From Candolleomyces eurysporus (taxonomy: Eukaryota; Basidiomycota; Agaricomycetes; Agaricales; Psathyrellaceae), in the NCBI GenBank assembly GCA_027579435.1, contig JANBPK010000920.1:186001-250000 (forward strand): 64,000 bases of DNA. Reading direction: 5' to 3'. The notes under the pieces were generated by a model. It was not told where the DNA came from. It saw nothing but the letters and a program-made list of their open reading frames with translations, and did not search any database. This document shows, piece by piece, positions 11,313 to 22,832 of the stretch (position 1 is its first letter; each line of letters opens with the position of its first letter). The translations under genes were made by a program, and so were the position numbers.

Positions 11313-12228
11313 TTATCCATAGACAACACTAAAGAAAAGAAGATGCTAAATCAGTATTTGTCGTGATCGAAAGGCNAAAAAACTGAGCACTCACCCTCGA
11401 GCAGTAGTGGATATCGGCTTGAAGTCCGTTCGGCCGCTCTCAACGAAGTGGTTGAGCACCGAAGGCCAGTCTTCCCGAACGTCCCAGGTGATTTTAGCGG
11501 GAGGGTCGACTTCAACGGGCATCACTTGCGAGACACCACCGCATTGCAGGATAACAACCAAGGTTCCGATCCCGCCATTTGTGCGGCAGCGTTCTTCCCG
11601 ACGCTGAATATCCTGGATCACCAGGGCGTCGCGGATGTAGGTTCTTGGCACGATATGTGTCGAGGAAATGGAGAATCTGGGAGATCGATGTCAGTAAAGG
11701 GACCGAACGGATTGAGCTGAGCATGACGTACCGACGGTGCGACTCCATATGATCGTGGTAGCTCAATTCCACCAACAGAGCATTTTGCCGTACATTGGCC
11801 GGAACGCGTTTGAGTTGCAGGGCCTGGAAGCCAGCCCATCCGAGGAGGGCGGTATGTGCGGAGGCGAATTTTCGGAGGTTCTTAGCCAAGTGCTCGTCTG
11901 CATATCCAGCTGTCGGTGCCACGCTTCCAGCTTTCGATACCTGGGCAGCGGTGTGTTGGCAGATCGTCTTGTGTGATGGCCAGTGGATCTTCTGGCAGTC
12001 TTGGGAGCAGTACTGTGTAGTCATCTGTGGAGAGAACAAGGAACGCGTCAGTGGATCCCGTCGGAATGGAAATGGAGAGTTACTCACGCATCCACCACAA
12101 AGACGGAACTTCACAGAGGGGGTTTCGGGAGTGCCGCATTGGTCGCAGATTCTGTAGCCGCGTTGGCGTTGGGCGTGCATGGGAGTGGTGTTGTAGTTGG
12201 CGGCGGCGGGGTGGGGGTAGTAGGACAT
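11313..12228 (-). CDS. MYND zinc-finger protein, four exons, 243 aa
   Basis: Exons are 12228-12088, 12024-11732, 11676-11395 and 11328-11313; introns are 63, 55 and 66 nt with GTGAGT, GTACGT and GTGAGT donors. The first intron splits the MYND finger: CDQCG and LCGGC in exon 1, then YCSQDCQKIHWPSHKTIC in exon 2, giving the full C-x2-C, C-x2-C, C-x3-C, H-x3-C ligand set. MYND fingers bind proline-rich partners and act in transcriptional or signalling complexes. The remaining roughly 190 residues are a conserved-looking helical region of unknown function. The last exon adds only VVYG before TAA; without that splice the frame would stop at 11391, so the C-terminus is the least certain part. All exon lengths sum to a clean 244 codons. 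Confidence 0.82.
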
Positions 12229-13216
12229 GGCCGAATAGTCTTGTAGGCGTCGAGGGGGGCTGGAGTGGGTGTGCCGGTGTCAGTGGATGGCCCAGGGGAG
12301 GTGAGTCAACTACCAGGAAAGGCGTTGTTGTTTGAGTCAACGACCCTTGGGCCATGAGTTATATAGCAATGGACGAGATATGTGTGAAAGGTGTTGCAAT
12401 TGTCATTGCAAACACAAAAAAAAGTGCACCTTGGCCAAAGATGGAAAAGAGATTGGCGAGAGGCTCGATGGAATCTCGATGGGGGAACCCGGATTGGGAA
12501 GGAGATATGTACCAGGAAGAGCGCCAGCGCAGCGTCAGTGGGCATAAACAAAAAGCGTGGTCGAATCAGTGACACATTCTTTTTGTTTCATGCGCCGGCG
12601 ATGGGACAAGGCAAATTAAGGCATAGAGAAGGGGGGACAACAGATGCCGAAGCCCGTGCGCTTCTTTGTTGTTTTTGTTTTTGTCATCCTTTTTGTTTTG
12701 GGATGTGGGGGGATGGGGGTAAGGCACGCCATATGCCTGCAGGCAGTGGACAGGTCAAAGATTCTTCCCCCGACCTGATCCAGTCAGCCATGCCATGATC
12801 GTCCAGAGCGAAAGACAATTGTATCGTCACAGACGCCTGCGAAGACTCCCGAGATCATGTGCAGCAAAAACAATTAGCTTGTCAGGGTCTCCTTCCTTTC
12901 TGGGCGGTCATCCCGAAGACAATTGGCTCTCCTCTGGACTTCGACGTCTTCGATCTTCGAAGTGCTCGGATTTTCAACAGCTATTCCATTCCCTTTGCGG
13001 ACCTATTCTTTCACTAACAAAAGGCGGTTTGCCAGCGCTATACCGTGGCATATGGAATGCCGCTCCACTGGTCGGCCTTTCGGAACCTCAGGTGCACAGC
13101 TCTCTCCCTATTCGATATCGTCTCGGTATCCCTGCGGATTACAGGTGCTGGCAAATGAAATGGTCTTATCGAACAGATAATCAACGACCCAAACCCCAAC
13201 GTAGGGGCAGCTCGAT

Positions 13217-13705
13217 GCGACTGTCAATGTTGACGTGAACGCTCTTGTTCTGGCTTCCTTGGCGACTGCGACAACAAACTTGTCTGTCGGCGCGACGATT
13301 TACCTTGTATACTCATGCCTCGTGTTGCTGGCTGTCTATTGGTACAAGAATTGCCGTCTTTCTGCATAAACGTTTTCCAACTTTCTGCATACAAGCCAAC
13401 ACGTCCATCGGTCGCCTGTTCTTCGTCGTCGTTGACAACGTTCAGAGCCAACGTTCTACTTGTTCGTTCGCTACCTATATGCCATGGAAAACTATCTACC
13501 ACGACGGCGGGGATGTTTAGCTTTATTCCCAGGAAATGAATAAACGGGTGTCCGACCCGTTCTCTGATCTATGTGGTCTGTTTGGGTAGTCGCTGTCTCA
13601 ATAGCTTGTGCCCAGATTCGGGTTCTCCGCCCCCTTCAAACAGCTCAGGGTTCTCGATGCGATTGATACGCTTCTCACCGGGGCAACTACAGCCCTTGGG
13701 GTAAG

Positions 13706-13740
<35 letters not shown>

Positions 13741-14740
13741 GCTCTACTAGGACAGTGCCCGTTCCTGACCGCAATGTGCGAACGAGTGGCACATCAACCC
13801 CACATTTCTTACTCACTTTCTTCTGTTTTGCGAAATGAAATGATAACCTTTCTAAAAAACCATTTTGTTCGAAAAATGCAGTGAGTCGACAGCTCGGCTA
13901 ACCCTCTCATCGCCCCTATCACCGAAACTTCGACATCTGGTGGCGTCCAATCATTCCTTTGACTTGCTGCATTCGGTAGCGGTAGAACAAGGCTCGCCTA
14001 GCATGCACAAAGCACGGAAGGTAGGTGTCAGAGGTTGGCTCGTATCTGGACATGCTTACAGGCTATCATCCTGCTGGCCCTTCTCCGAAACATTGATACA
14101 TTTCTTCGTGCTTTGTTTCCAGGATTTTTAGGGGCGATTTGGTTGGCGAAGGGCGCTTTTCCGGACCTCGAAGGTACCATCGTACGTGTGTTCGCGTTCC
14201 TCGGCTACCCCTTCTCTTTGTTTCAGCCACTCATACTTTCTTGCGATAACTTGATTATCGTTTCAGCACCAACACCCAGATCGCACGGAACAACATCTTC
14301 AGGGTAAGCTTCCAGACTTTGGACTAGACCAGGTACGAGCTCAAGCTTTGTCGTGGTCTCGGGACCAGTCACAGGCAAGCCACTCTATCCTTTTACTGGC
14401 ATTTTCGTGAATCTCAGTGCGCCGCCGGCCTGTAGCTCCATTATACGGACGTCCTTGCATTCATGGCAGTACACGCGCTTCTAATCGGTACAGGACTTCC
14501 ATTCAGGTACGAGATGGAGTAGGTTTCTACCCGGATGAGATTGTTCACGGACATAAGCTCAAGGCACTCCGGTACCTAGACTCTATGTTTTGTGACTCTC
14601 AGCGACTGCATGTGCTTTCTGTGTCTCTATATCCGGTAAATGCAATTTATATTTTAACAGATGGGAAAGCCTTCAAACTCTGTCGAAAAGGCGAAAGAGC
14701 ATTCGTGTCGGCGTCTATGGCGCCTTAAGGTCACCTGAGT
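13217..14740 (+). other. Candidate multi-exon membrane protein, uncharacterised
   Basis: Separate plus frames are strongly hydrophobic and lie next to plausible splice sites: SVGATIYLVYSCLVLLAVYW near 13290, LDAIDTLLTGATTALG ending at a GTAAGT near 13700, TCLQAIILLALLRNIDTFLR near 14050, and LAFMAVHALLIGTGLPF near 14460 ending at CAG/GTACGA. I could not connect them into one frame with confidence. It may be a seven-helix-like integral membrane protein with many small exons, a pseudogene of one, or chance. Confidence 0.3.
13709..13739 (+). repeat. CTTT microsatellite
   Basis: A nearly perfect tetranucleotide run directly after a GTAAGT splice-donor-like site. It would lie inside an intron of the candidate membrane-protein gene. 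Confidence 0.85.
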
Positions 14741-15980
14741 CTCGCCTCGTGGATAGAGTGGGGTGCAAACAGCGGGTAGGTCTCTTTTTGGCAGTCCAGG
14801 AACGCTGGGCACTGGGGAAATGAGGTCTTTGTGGGTCGCTTGGATCGAAAACGTCCATCCGGCGCTGACCAAATGGCCAGCGTTTTTTTCCGCGCGCATT
14901 GGCGCAGATGGAAAGCTGAAAGAGTAGCAGGGCTCAGGGCTACTAGTGAACCCGATGCATTCAACCCCGTTTAAACGACCGCGAAAGTGGAAATGTTGAA
15001 ACCGCAATCGCATCCGTGGCACACAAAGGTTCGGCTCACCTTTCCGCGCGTTTTTCCCCCATTTCACACTCCCGAAGAAAATTTTCGTCTCTTGCAATCG
15101 GGCAATATTGATTCAGTAAGCTGGCGCTCCTAGCCCACTCTGTCACCGATGTGTACGTTCGGCCTATTCTCTATATTGCCGTGTTGTGTGCTTCAAAGCC
15201 GCCACAACTCGCCAACAAAGTATAGTTTAAAATCGTGTTCCTCACTGACACTCATAAACTCAAGTAGTTAGATTGTCGGCGGATTTTGTGAAGAGATGTG
15301 CCTTAACCAAAGTCGAATCCATCATCATGCGTGCGCTACATATCATTCGGCCCTGGGTTACTTGTGGGTCCCTCGCACAGCCTGGCAGCGACCCACAGCT
15401 TGAATTCAGACGCTGCACTCCTTTTCTGCTGTAGACGCAAGTGGGCATAGGTCCACCACCCCTGGCCGTGCAGCGCCGAGGTTCTTGATGCTGATGCTGC
15501 TGTGTTATACGCTGCGATCATGGCGGTGGGGATTAAAGAGCAGTTTGATTCACCTGGTCTAGGTCAAAAAAAGATGAGAACGACAATTGAATAGGTACAG
15601 GTTCCTGATGAGCATTGTTCTATCGACATCTACCAGTGCTTTTTTGTGTGATATACGAAGTGAAGGGCAGTTAACAAAAAGGAGTAGAGGACTGGTAAGC
15701 CTCCGTATAGATCGTAACCAAACGGGGACCGAAGAGACAGCGAGCTCAAAGGCCGAAGATAGACGAAAGGAGTCATTCAGAGCAAGATTCTTGGAGTTAT
15801 GACTTGATACTACTGGCTGGGGAATTTTGAAGCAGGAAGTAAAAGGGCATGGCTGGGGTTCGAGCACCACGCCCTGGTCAAAAGACCCTCGGCTTCTCAA
15901 AATAGCGTGTGCAAACACCGCCAGGCGACGGAGGTGAACTTCTTGAGTTTCTTCACCTACTCTTAACATCCCATCTCGAA

Positions 15981-16453
15981 ATGGCGTTTATCCCATGGAT
16001 CTGCGTTTTGGACGACGATATCCTCATTCTTGTGTTCACTTCTTGGTCGAATATGACCTGTCGTCTTTCGGTGACACTCTCTTCATTTCCCCGGGCCATG
16101 TCTGTGTATCCTGGCGGAACCTAAGCACCCATTGTCCGGAGCTTTGGCATGAATACGTGTTTATGAGGCGTGACGATGGAGCAGCTGCCCTCGATGGAAA
16201 GCTCTCAACTGAGATACTGTCGCGATGCAAGGACGTCGCCATTGACGTGGGCTGGGAGTTATGTGACCGCAATTGGTCCAGGAAAAACGGCCTACTAGCG
16301 AGAGACACAAATTTGCGCCTTTGGCACACAGTCGCCACTTTCGCTCCTATTCTTCAGCATCACTGCAGAAATATGAACTGCGTTCAGTGGTTGAAACTCA
16401 GGTGGCAGTACCCCGAATGCAGATTGCCGGTGCCAGCAATTAGATGGCAGTGA
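15981..16453 (+). pseudogene. F-box-like gene, 5' fragment with frameshift
   Basis: A frame from the ATG at 15981 reads VLDDDILILVF, the first helix of an F-box. The next frame continues with ISPGHVCVSWRNLSTHCPELWHEY, the second half of an F-box-like domain. Only about 150 codons follow before a stop at 16453, far shorter than the family. The frame change near 16080 could be an intron but lacks good splice sites. A related fragment lies at 24010-24145. Confidence 0.6.
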
Positions 16454-18159
16454 TCGAAGTGCACAACTTGCTTGACAGCAGGCAATGAAACGATAGACCC
16501 ACTTTACAGAAATCATTGTAGTTGATCTTGTTTAGTTGTGGAGCTGTGTAAAAATAAAATCATGCCCAATTCAGTAGGTAAAGTCAACCGCCTAGCCAAA
16601 ATGCATCTAAGATCCAAGAATAACTAATCTATGTACATGGACTTCATGAGACCTGCTCAAGCAATCTCTACGGGAAACCGTCGCAAATGCCCCAAGCAAA
16701 GGGAAATCATGGCTTCTAGTGACATCCTGTGTATGCAAAACTGAGCCCCCGGGCAAGAGTGAGCAAGGTCATACAACTACACCATCAGCATACTGTTCAT
16801 GGAATGCAGCCCACCAAATTGGGCATAGTTTTGTCTGTACAACTAAACAAGATCAACAGTGATTTCTGTAAAAAGGGTCTATTGTTTTGTTGCTTGCTGG
16901 AACTCCTGAATACAGTCAGTTAATGATAGCCAGTTGGTTCAATTACAGCTTCTGATTTTTGTTTAGTTGTGGAATTACTCCAACAAGACTTGACCGAATC
17001 AAGCTGCCAATGTCCTCCATTCTGAGCTCGGAAACCTTGCTGGAACAAGGATCAAAAATGAAAAGTTGTGATTATAGGGGCTGGCTCTATCATTCTGTAT
17101 CTAGCTGTCACTTAGNTTTTTTTCTGGAGACAATCATGCCAGTGCATCAATTTCTGCTTGTCTTGTCAGACTAATCATCTCTGAGAAAATCAAAGTATTA
17201 CTTGAACCCTGAAATGTGGTGAGGAATAGCACAACATTTCATCAGGCAGGCAGACTGCATCTTGACATCTTGAATGCATGCAGAGAAGTTGACAGTTGAC
17301 AAACATATTGCCAACCATGCCAACTGTTATGAATCAAGGTCTGAACCTTGGTACAGTTACCGCTGGGCAGCGTTGAAAGACAAAGACGAGGTCGTCTTGA
17401 TAGTGTTGAATTCTGATGAGTCTTCATCCTCAAATGAGAGAGAAATGTCCGTTGTGTCAGATGATCAATACACGTCTGGGATTTGACAGGACAAGAGATA
17501 TCCCCCGGTTTGAGCTACTATATGGATGTCCCGGCCAACCATGTTGACTAAAGTGTTGAGCCAAGTTTCGAGTATGAGGGTTCGAGCGGGGTTGAGAAAT
17601 GTGGAGTGAGTAAATGGCCGTCGATAAGTACGTCGGGTCCTGCGAACTCGAATAGTGATTTGGATTCGAAATAGTTGTGGTCGATGAGTGGTTCGTTTAG
17701 AGATGGTTAATACTAGCATAAGCTAGCTGGATACTTGGCTTGAATGGTAGATTCTTGAGAACAAGCTAAAGAACTACAGTACATCAAGGATAAGTTATAT
17801 AGTACAGGGCTACACAGCCCGTAAATAATAGTTCAAGTCATAATAAGTAAGTAGCTATGCGAGTTCCGAGCATAGCTACTATGAAACACTTCAATCCGTA
17901 CATATTCCGAGTCAAATATACTAAGTAGCTGTGCGATATCAAAGCGCAGCTGCTATGAAACACTAAGTCCATCAAAATAATAGTAAAAATGAGTCATAAA
18001 AGAAAGAAATGAGTCAAGTACTATAAGGATTACATAGCCTTTACTAATACACTATTGTCCGAGTTATAGTTCGTAACACCAACCTTGATTGTCTCTGGGA
18101 TAACATGAAACTCGCTGTGTGCCACTGTAGTTTTCCCCACTTCCCTGACTGTACCCCTC
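16454..18159. other. AT-rich stretch without supported genes
   Basis: The composition is AT-richer than the flanking genes. It contains two spaced hairpin repeats (listed separately). Open frames at 17274-17486 (plus) and 17465-17719 (minus) look like pieces of a degraded repeat, but no transposon domain is recognisable. Confidence 0.4.
17847..17964. repeat. Two direct copies of a 44-bp unit, each forming a hairpin
   Basis: The unit at 17847-17890 contains AGTAGCTATGC, a 9-nt loop, and the exact reverse complement GCATAGCTACT, then ATGAAACACT. The unit at 17921-17964 contains AGTAGCTGTGC, a 9-nt loop, and GCGCAGCTGCT, then ATGAAACACT. In the second copy two arm differences still allow G-U pairs in RNA. 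The repeat period is 74 bp. Function unknown. Confidence 0.75.
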
Positions 18160-18466
18160 ATGGCAAACACTTTCTGAGGCACTCATGACTTTCAGGTCAA
18201 TAGGCTCAACATTGTCACAAAGATACCCTCTTCCTCTCCAAAAAGTGGCTCACTCAAGGGTGAGCTCATGCAACCGATCATGACTATGTTAACTGACCTT
18301 GGTCATTACTGGCAGACCTTGAATCTTGAATCGCTGCTGGAACTATACATGACTCCGCAGAGCACTGCAATGTGCCAAAGTGCCATCCAGATACTCAAGT
18401 TGCTGTTCAAGATGACCTGTACGACTGGATTGTAGACCAAGACATTGATGAGATTGGTGCTGCCAA
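18160..18466 (+). pseudogene. NACHT gene 5' fragment
   Basis: From an ATG at 18160 the DNA aligns with exon 1 of NLR-1 and NLR-2, but with indels. After an intron-like stretch ending at CAG near 18316 it continues with VPKCHPDTQVAVQDDLYDWI, the segment just before the P-loop in the other NACHT genes. The NACHT core itself is absent, so this is a 5' remnant only. The wording is of the DDLYGWIV subtype seen in NLR-3, 5, 7 and 9. Confidence 0.75.
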
Positions 18467-19082
18467 GCTCAGAACACACACACCACAACCAACAAACCAC
18501 AACCTATACCTAGGCCATGTGCAGTCAAGCGGTGTGAGAGTAAGGCCGCACAAAGTCAAGTGTGAGTAAATGGGGGTTATAGAGTGAATTCAGAATACTA
18601 GGTTTCTCAAGTTCTCCCTTAGTGTAACTTCCACAAAGACTAGTAGTACCCTGGTGTACAGCTAGTGAGATTCCTAATCCCAAGTAGTCAACCTTTATGA
18701 CTTCTTAAGTGCCTAAGTTCCAAGATTCCAAATAGTTCACACTGTGTGAAGTATGAGCAGAAAACTCGATAGATTCATCAATAAAGTGCTGTTTGAGCAG
18801 TAGTTAGCATGTATATATACTACTTTGAGCCGTGTAAAATTAGACAGAGAGACACATGTGATAGATAAGCAACTAGCCAATACTGGCAAAAGCTCCAAGC
18901 AGATGTGGGTGTCACTGGGTGATAAGGGAATTACAGTGATCAAACAGATCTGGAGAAGAAGGCCAAGTAATCCTGGCTTCTCTCATTTCTTGAAGGATGA
19001 TGAGGAGGATGTTGAGGCAATGGGTGATGTACCAAGAGACGGTGGAGGGGATCAGGGCAAATATCTCCTGAAGTGATACTTC
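18467..19082. other. No supported gene
   Basis: An 83-codon plus frame at 18825-19076 ends in an acidic stretch but has no known domain. Nothing else is recognised. Confidence 0.35.
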
Positions 19083-19610
19083 TCACATGGTTGAGTTGAG
19101 ATAATGCAATGTCAGGCCTAAAGCACCTGCAGCATCAAGCGATCGGGCACCAGGACAAGGTGCACCTCTATTGATTGCATCAGGGCATGGAAGTGGTTGC
19201 TTGTGCCATTTCACCCCAAATCCAGACCTAAGGATGAAATCAAAGGTGGCCACATTGAATCCTATTGTGGTGATAAATGCTCTGTTGTTCTGGCTATGGT
19301 AAAGCGCTGCCCATGGGGTGCCATGCCATGGATTGGGCAGTAATGTTGGCTCTGTCAGATAGATGCGGCTTGCATTCTGCCTTGCAATGTGGTCCAACCG
19401 GGCCTGTTCTGCTCCAACCACTGATACTGCAGCTGCAAAAAGCAGCAGCTGCTCTTCTTCTTCTTCTTCTTCTTCCTCCTCTTCCTCAATCACTTTGTTG
19501 TGGAGGTGCACAACAATGGCTCTAGAAAGCGAGCCCATGATTTGGAGCAGCGATAATATCAATGACAGTTTATTCCAATGGTCGTTATGGTTTAGTCCGC
19601 CGAATATCAT
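19083..19610 (-). mobile_element. Truncated PIF/Harbinger-like transposase N-terminus
   Basis: The minus frame contains ARLDHIARQNASRIYLTEP, NNRAFITTIGFNVATFDFIL and ARSLDAAGALGLTLHYLNST, the N-terminal region of the DDE_Tnp_4 type transposases common in agaricomycetes. The frame stops right after NSTM, before any catalytic DDE residue, so the element is dead. A GAA-type microsatellite (19453-19490) encodes a Glu run between an upstream hydrophobic part and the conserved block; it may be part of the protein or a later expansion. No terminal inverted repeats were found. Confidence 0.65.
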
Positions 19611-20166
19611 ATTTGTGTGGCGCTCACCTTCAAAGTCCGACGACCCTGTAATTTATTCCAGAAAAATGTTTATTCTGTCACCCATTAAATTTAATTATTT
19701 TGTACTAGAATTTGAACTTGATGAGCCAACACTCAGATTGACAATTAAAAATATAAAACTCAGATAAAGTAAGCCCCCCACTATCATGTATGACGCACTG
19801 CGTCCATGCGGAAAACCTATAGATTTGGAGCTATACAAACATGGGTCCACGTGACTTGCCGAATTTGGCATAGACCGTTCAACATTTGGTCAACAGACTG
19901 CCATTCCGCATTCTATAGGAGTGAAACTGACCTCCGCTCATGTTTCGACAAAATGGCCATGGTGTGGCAAAGGATATAGTATGAGTAAATATTTTAAACA
20001 TGTGCATAGTTCTACTGGTACATACGTAACTTGCCTCCATTTCCCACTACGCCCTAATTGAGTGTTTGGTTGGATGCACCACCGCTCCACAACCAAACAG
20101 ATATCGAAGCAAACGAGTGTGATCTGGTCTATCGTTCCGCAGTTAGCTATAACATAGCTGTAACAT
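19611..20166. other. AT-rich stretch before the NLR/IDO duplication
   Basis: No gene recognised. The similarity shared by the two duplicated NLR/IDO units begins near 20167, so the conserved NLR promoter element found before NLR-2 is missing here. Confidence 0.4.
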
Positions 20167-20234
20167 GAGGGCTACTGCGAGCCCATTCCCCATTGCACAA
20201 CCAGTTTCTTCCACCCCTCCACGACACTCTCCCA

Positions 20235-22212
20235 ATGGCAAACAATTTCCAGGGCGCTCACAACTTTCAGGCTGATAATCTCAAAATCAATGTGACAAAT
20301 GTATCTTCTTCTTCCCCTGGAGTTGGCCCCCTCAGTAGTATGCGGGCTCAAGCTATTCTGAACATGCCCACATTGACTAACCTTTTCCATGATCTGTAGG
20401 GCTAGAGGATCATATCGCGCCAGAAGCCTTGTATGACTCTGCAGAGCGCTGTGATGCACCCAAGTGCCATCCGGAGACTCGAGTTGCTGTGCTGGATAAC
20501 CTATACAGCTGGATTGAGCACGGCGACGCGGAAAACCCGCGGAAGATCAAGTGGATAACCGGGCCCGCGGGAACAGGGAAGACTGCCGTCATGGGGTCAC
20601 TCACTCAGCGCTGCAAGAGCAATGGATTCCCTGTAGCCACCTTCTTCTTTTCATCGATGGGATCGATCGGTCGCCGCACGAAGACGGCGTGCATAACAAC
20701 GATTGCATACCAGCTGGCGCAGGTCCATCCAGACTTGAAAGACGCAATTGCCATAGCTATTGAAGGAGACCCGGTCGTGTTCAAGAAGAATCTCCACGTC
20801 CAGATGGAGACACTCGTCCTCGAACCTCTTCGAGCAGTCCCGAGTAGTTCCCGTGCCGCATTACGGGGAGTTATCGTAGTCGACGGCCTGGACGAATGCG
20901 AGGCGGATCAAAACCTGGACAATACACGAAGGAAAGCCCAGGATCAGCTGGAGATCCTTCAGGTTCTTCAAACTGCATCATTAGATCCATCATTCCCCTT
21001 CCATATACTCATCGCCAGCCGTCCAGAACGCGTGTTCCGTGACTTCTTCGACCCAGTACAAAATCCAGCCTGCTTCGACCAGAAACTCGACTTGCACCAA
21101 CATTACAACGCGGACTCCGATATCGCTCTCTTCTTCGAGGCCCAGTTCAGTCGAATTCGTCGTCTTTACAACCTTCCTCTCTCATGGCCACCGCCAGGAA
21201 CGATTGAAACCCTAGTGGAGAAAGCGTCAGGGCAATTCATCTACGCCGCCACTGTCATCCGTTTCCTCGATATGGGTCATCGGCCTCCAAAGGCTTTACT
21301 GGATGCTATTTTGAAGATGGAAACAAAAATGACTGTGAACCCCCTTGACCAGCTGGACGCATTGTACGCACACGTTTTGGAGTCCAGTCCAGATCCGGCT
21401 CTTTCGGTACTGTGGATCCACAGTATCCAAAGGCTCAATTCTGTCATGGACTCATATGCTTCCAACGTACAGCTGCTTTTGCAAACGGACCCAGAAGATA
21501 GCGAGGCAGAGCACTTACTCGGGAACCTTCACTCATTGATTCAAGTCCCACCTCCCGGCAGAAAAGCGACGACTCAATACGGATTTTACCACAGATCGCT
21601 TCTCGACTTCCTCAATGACACTGGTCGTTGCGGGAAACTGTATTTTGAAAGTAGCGAGATTCAAAGATTCATCTGGGGCGGATTTGTTGGGGCGTGTACA
21701 AGTAAGTACGATTTGGCATCAGTCTTTGTCGTCTTTCTCAGGATGAACCTAATACGATGGTTGAAGGAGGCTGTGACAACAAATTTTCGTACCCAGAAAA
21801 TTTCCTCTTTTACTTGTGCAACCTTCCATACCATTTCTCCAATGGGTATTTTGGCAGTGCAACCTCCATCTTGAGCCCCCTTCCTACACCAGCTGGCGCT
21901 AATTGGTGGGCTTCGTTGGCCATTGCGCGCTGGGAGCATCTGCCCCTCTGGCTGATCTTCTTGAGAGCTCACATCTCAGTGCGTGCAGCCCCCAATCTTT
22001 TCCAAACGTTAAAATGAACCTTGATCTTCCTTTTTTTTCTTTAGTGCCCCTGGTACCGTTGCAAGCCAGCATGCAGAATCTGGAGCCGTTCCATTCTGCA
22101 TCTTTTGCAATCATCTAGTAGATCGTGGCGGTATCATCGCCAATCGCAGGAGGAACGGTTTTACCGTTTGGTCGACGAGGCCATCAGGCAGTCCAGAAAT
22201 CGTTTAAAATGA
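20235..22212 (+). CDS. NLR-1: NACHT NTPase with CPWYRC C-terminal module, four exons, 594 aa
   Basis: A STAND-type signalling ATPase, presumably cytosolic. Exons are 20235-20337, 20400-21701, 21767-21978 and 22045-22212; introns are 62, 65 and 66 nt with phases 1, 1, 0. Exon 1 encodes a 34-residue leader (NNFQGAHNFQADNLKINV..). The NACHT core has GPAGTGKTA (about residue 89), VVDGLDEC (about 196) and IASRPERVF (about 240). A helical region follows (SGQFIYAATVIRFLDMG), then a C-terminal module of about 125 residues from exons 3-4 with GCDNKFSYPENFL and CPWYRCKPACRIW. No WD40, ankyrin or TPR repeats are seen. It is intact and belongs to the IEHGD/GSIGRRTKTA subtype shared with NLR-2, 6 and 8. 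It faces the IDO-B relic. It lacks the shared upstream promoter element. Confidence 0.85.
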
Positions 22213-22832
22213 TAAAATCTCCATTTTCATTCATTTTGTTTGGGCGGGTAGTTACAGTCGGTTAGAGAATCTATCTATGTACACATTTATATATGCAGTT
22301 CAGGCGCCGAGTGGAGATGTACAAGTAAAGTACAAGGGAGACCTCTTTGAAACCACCGCTCTCCAGAACTGTCGAATGGATGACGTTGGTTGGGGCCGAC
22401 TAGCAGTAGCTCACCCTGAGGGCAGACATGATCGTCTCAATAGGTAAAAATTCAAGGGATATATACGGGTTGTAACTTGTTCGGGGAAGGCGGTTCTCGC
22501 CTGAAAGCCGGGTCAGGGCGTACGGGCATGAACATGGGCACCTCGAGCCTATGCATCGATTTAGAGCGCCGAATAGCCACCAGTGAAAGCTAGTATTCAT
22601 CTCTTCCTTCCAAGGTGCAAATTATCCCGTCTATGTATATCNTTTTTTTTTTACAGCCTGGACGGGGGCCGACAAAACGTACATGCGCTGGGTGAGCAAG
22701 TCGATCATGCCTTCAGCTGTTAAGGCTTCCAGTGTCCGATTTGATTTATACAATAAATCTGATAGTATAACAATATAAATACAGAATTGTATTCAGCGCT
22801 CGTTAAATGATACATCCAACATAACATCCCCT
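22213..22832. other. Intergenic between NLR-1 and IDO-B
   Basis: It aligns with 27312-27912 over most of its length but with many substitutions and indels. It includes a poly-T run with an N at 22642 and the 3' ends of two convergent genes. No gene of its own. Confidence 0.55.

Larger units (their letters stand above)
12229..15980. other. Gene-poor stretch with a possible decayed membrane-protein gene
   Basis: 3.7 kb without a confident gene. It contains a CTTT microsatellite (13709-13739) and hydrophobic exon-like frames on the plus strand (13217-14740, listed separately). The part from 14740 to 15980 shows nothing I recognise. Confidence 0.4.

Noticed and set aside
11391..11393. TGA at 11391 as the end of the MYND gene
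   Set aside because: It overlaps a GTGAGT donor that splices to a short last exon with a clean stop. Still possible, and it changes only a few residues.
19453..19490. GAA/CTT microsatellite as a separate functional element
   Set aside because: It is a simple repeat inside the transposase relic; nothing suggests more than slippage.
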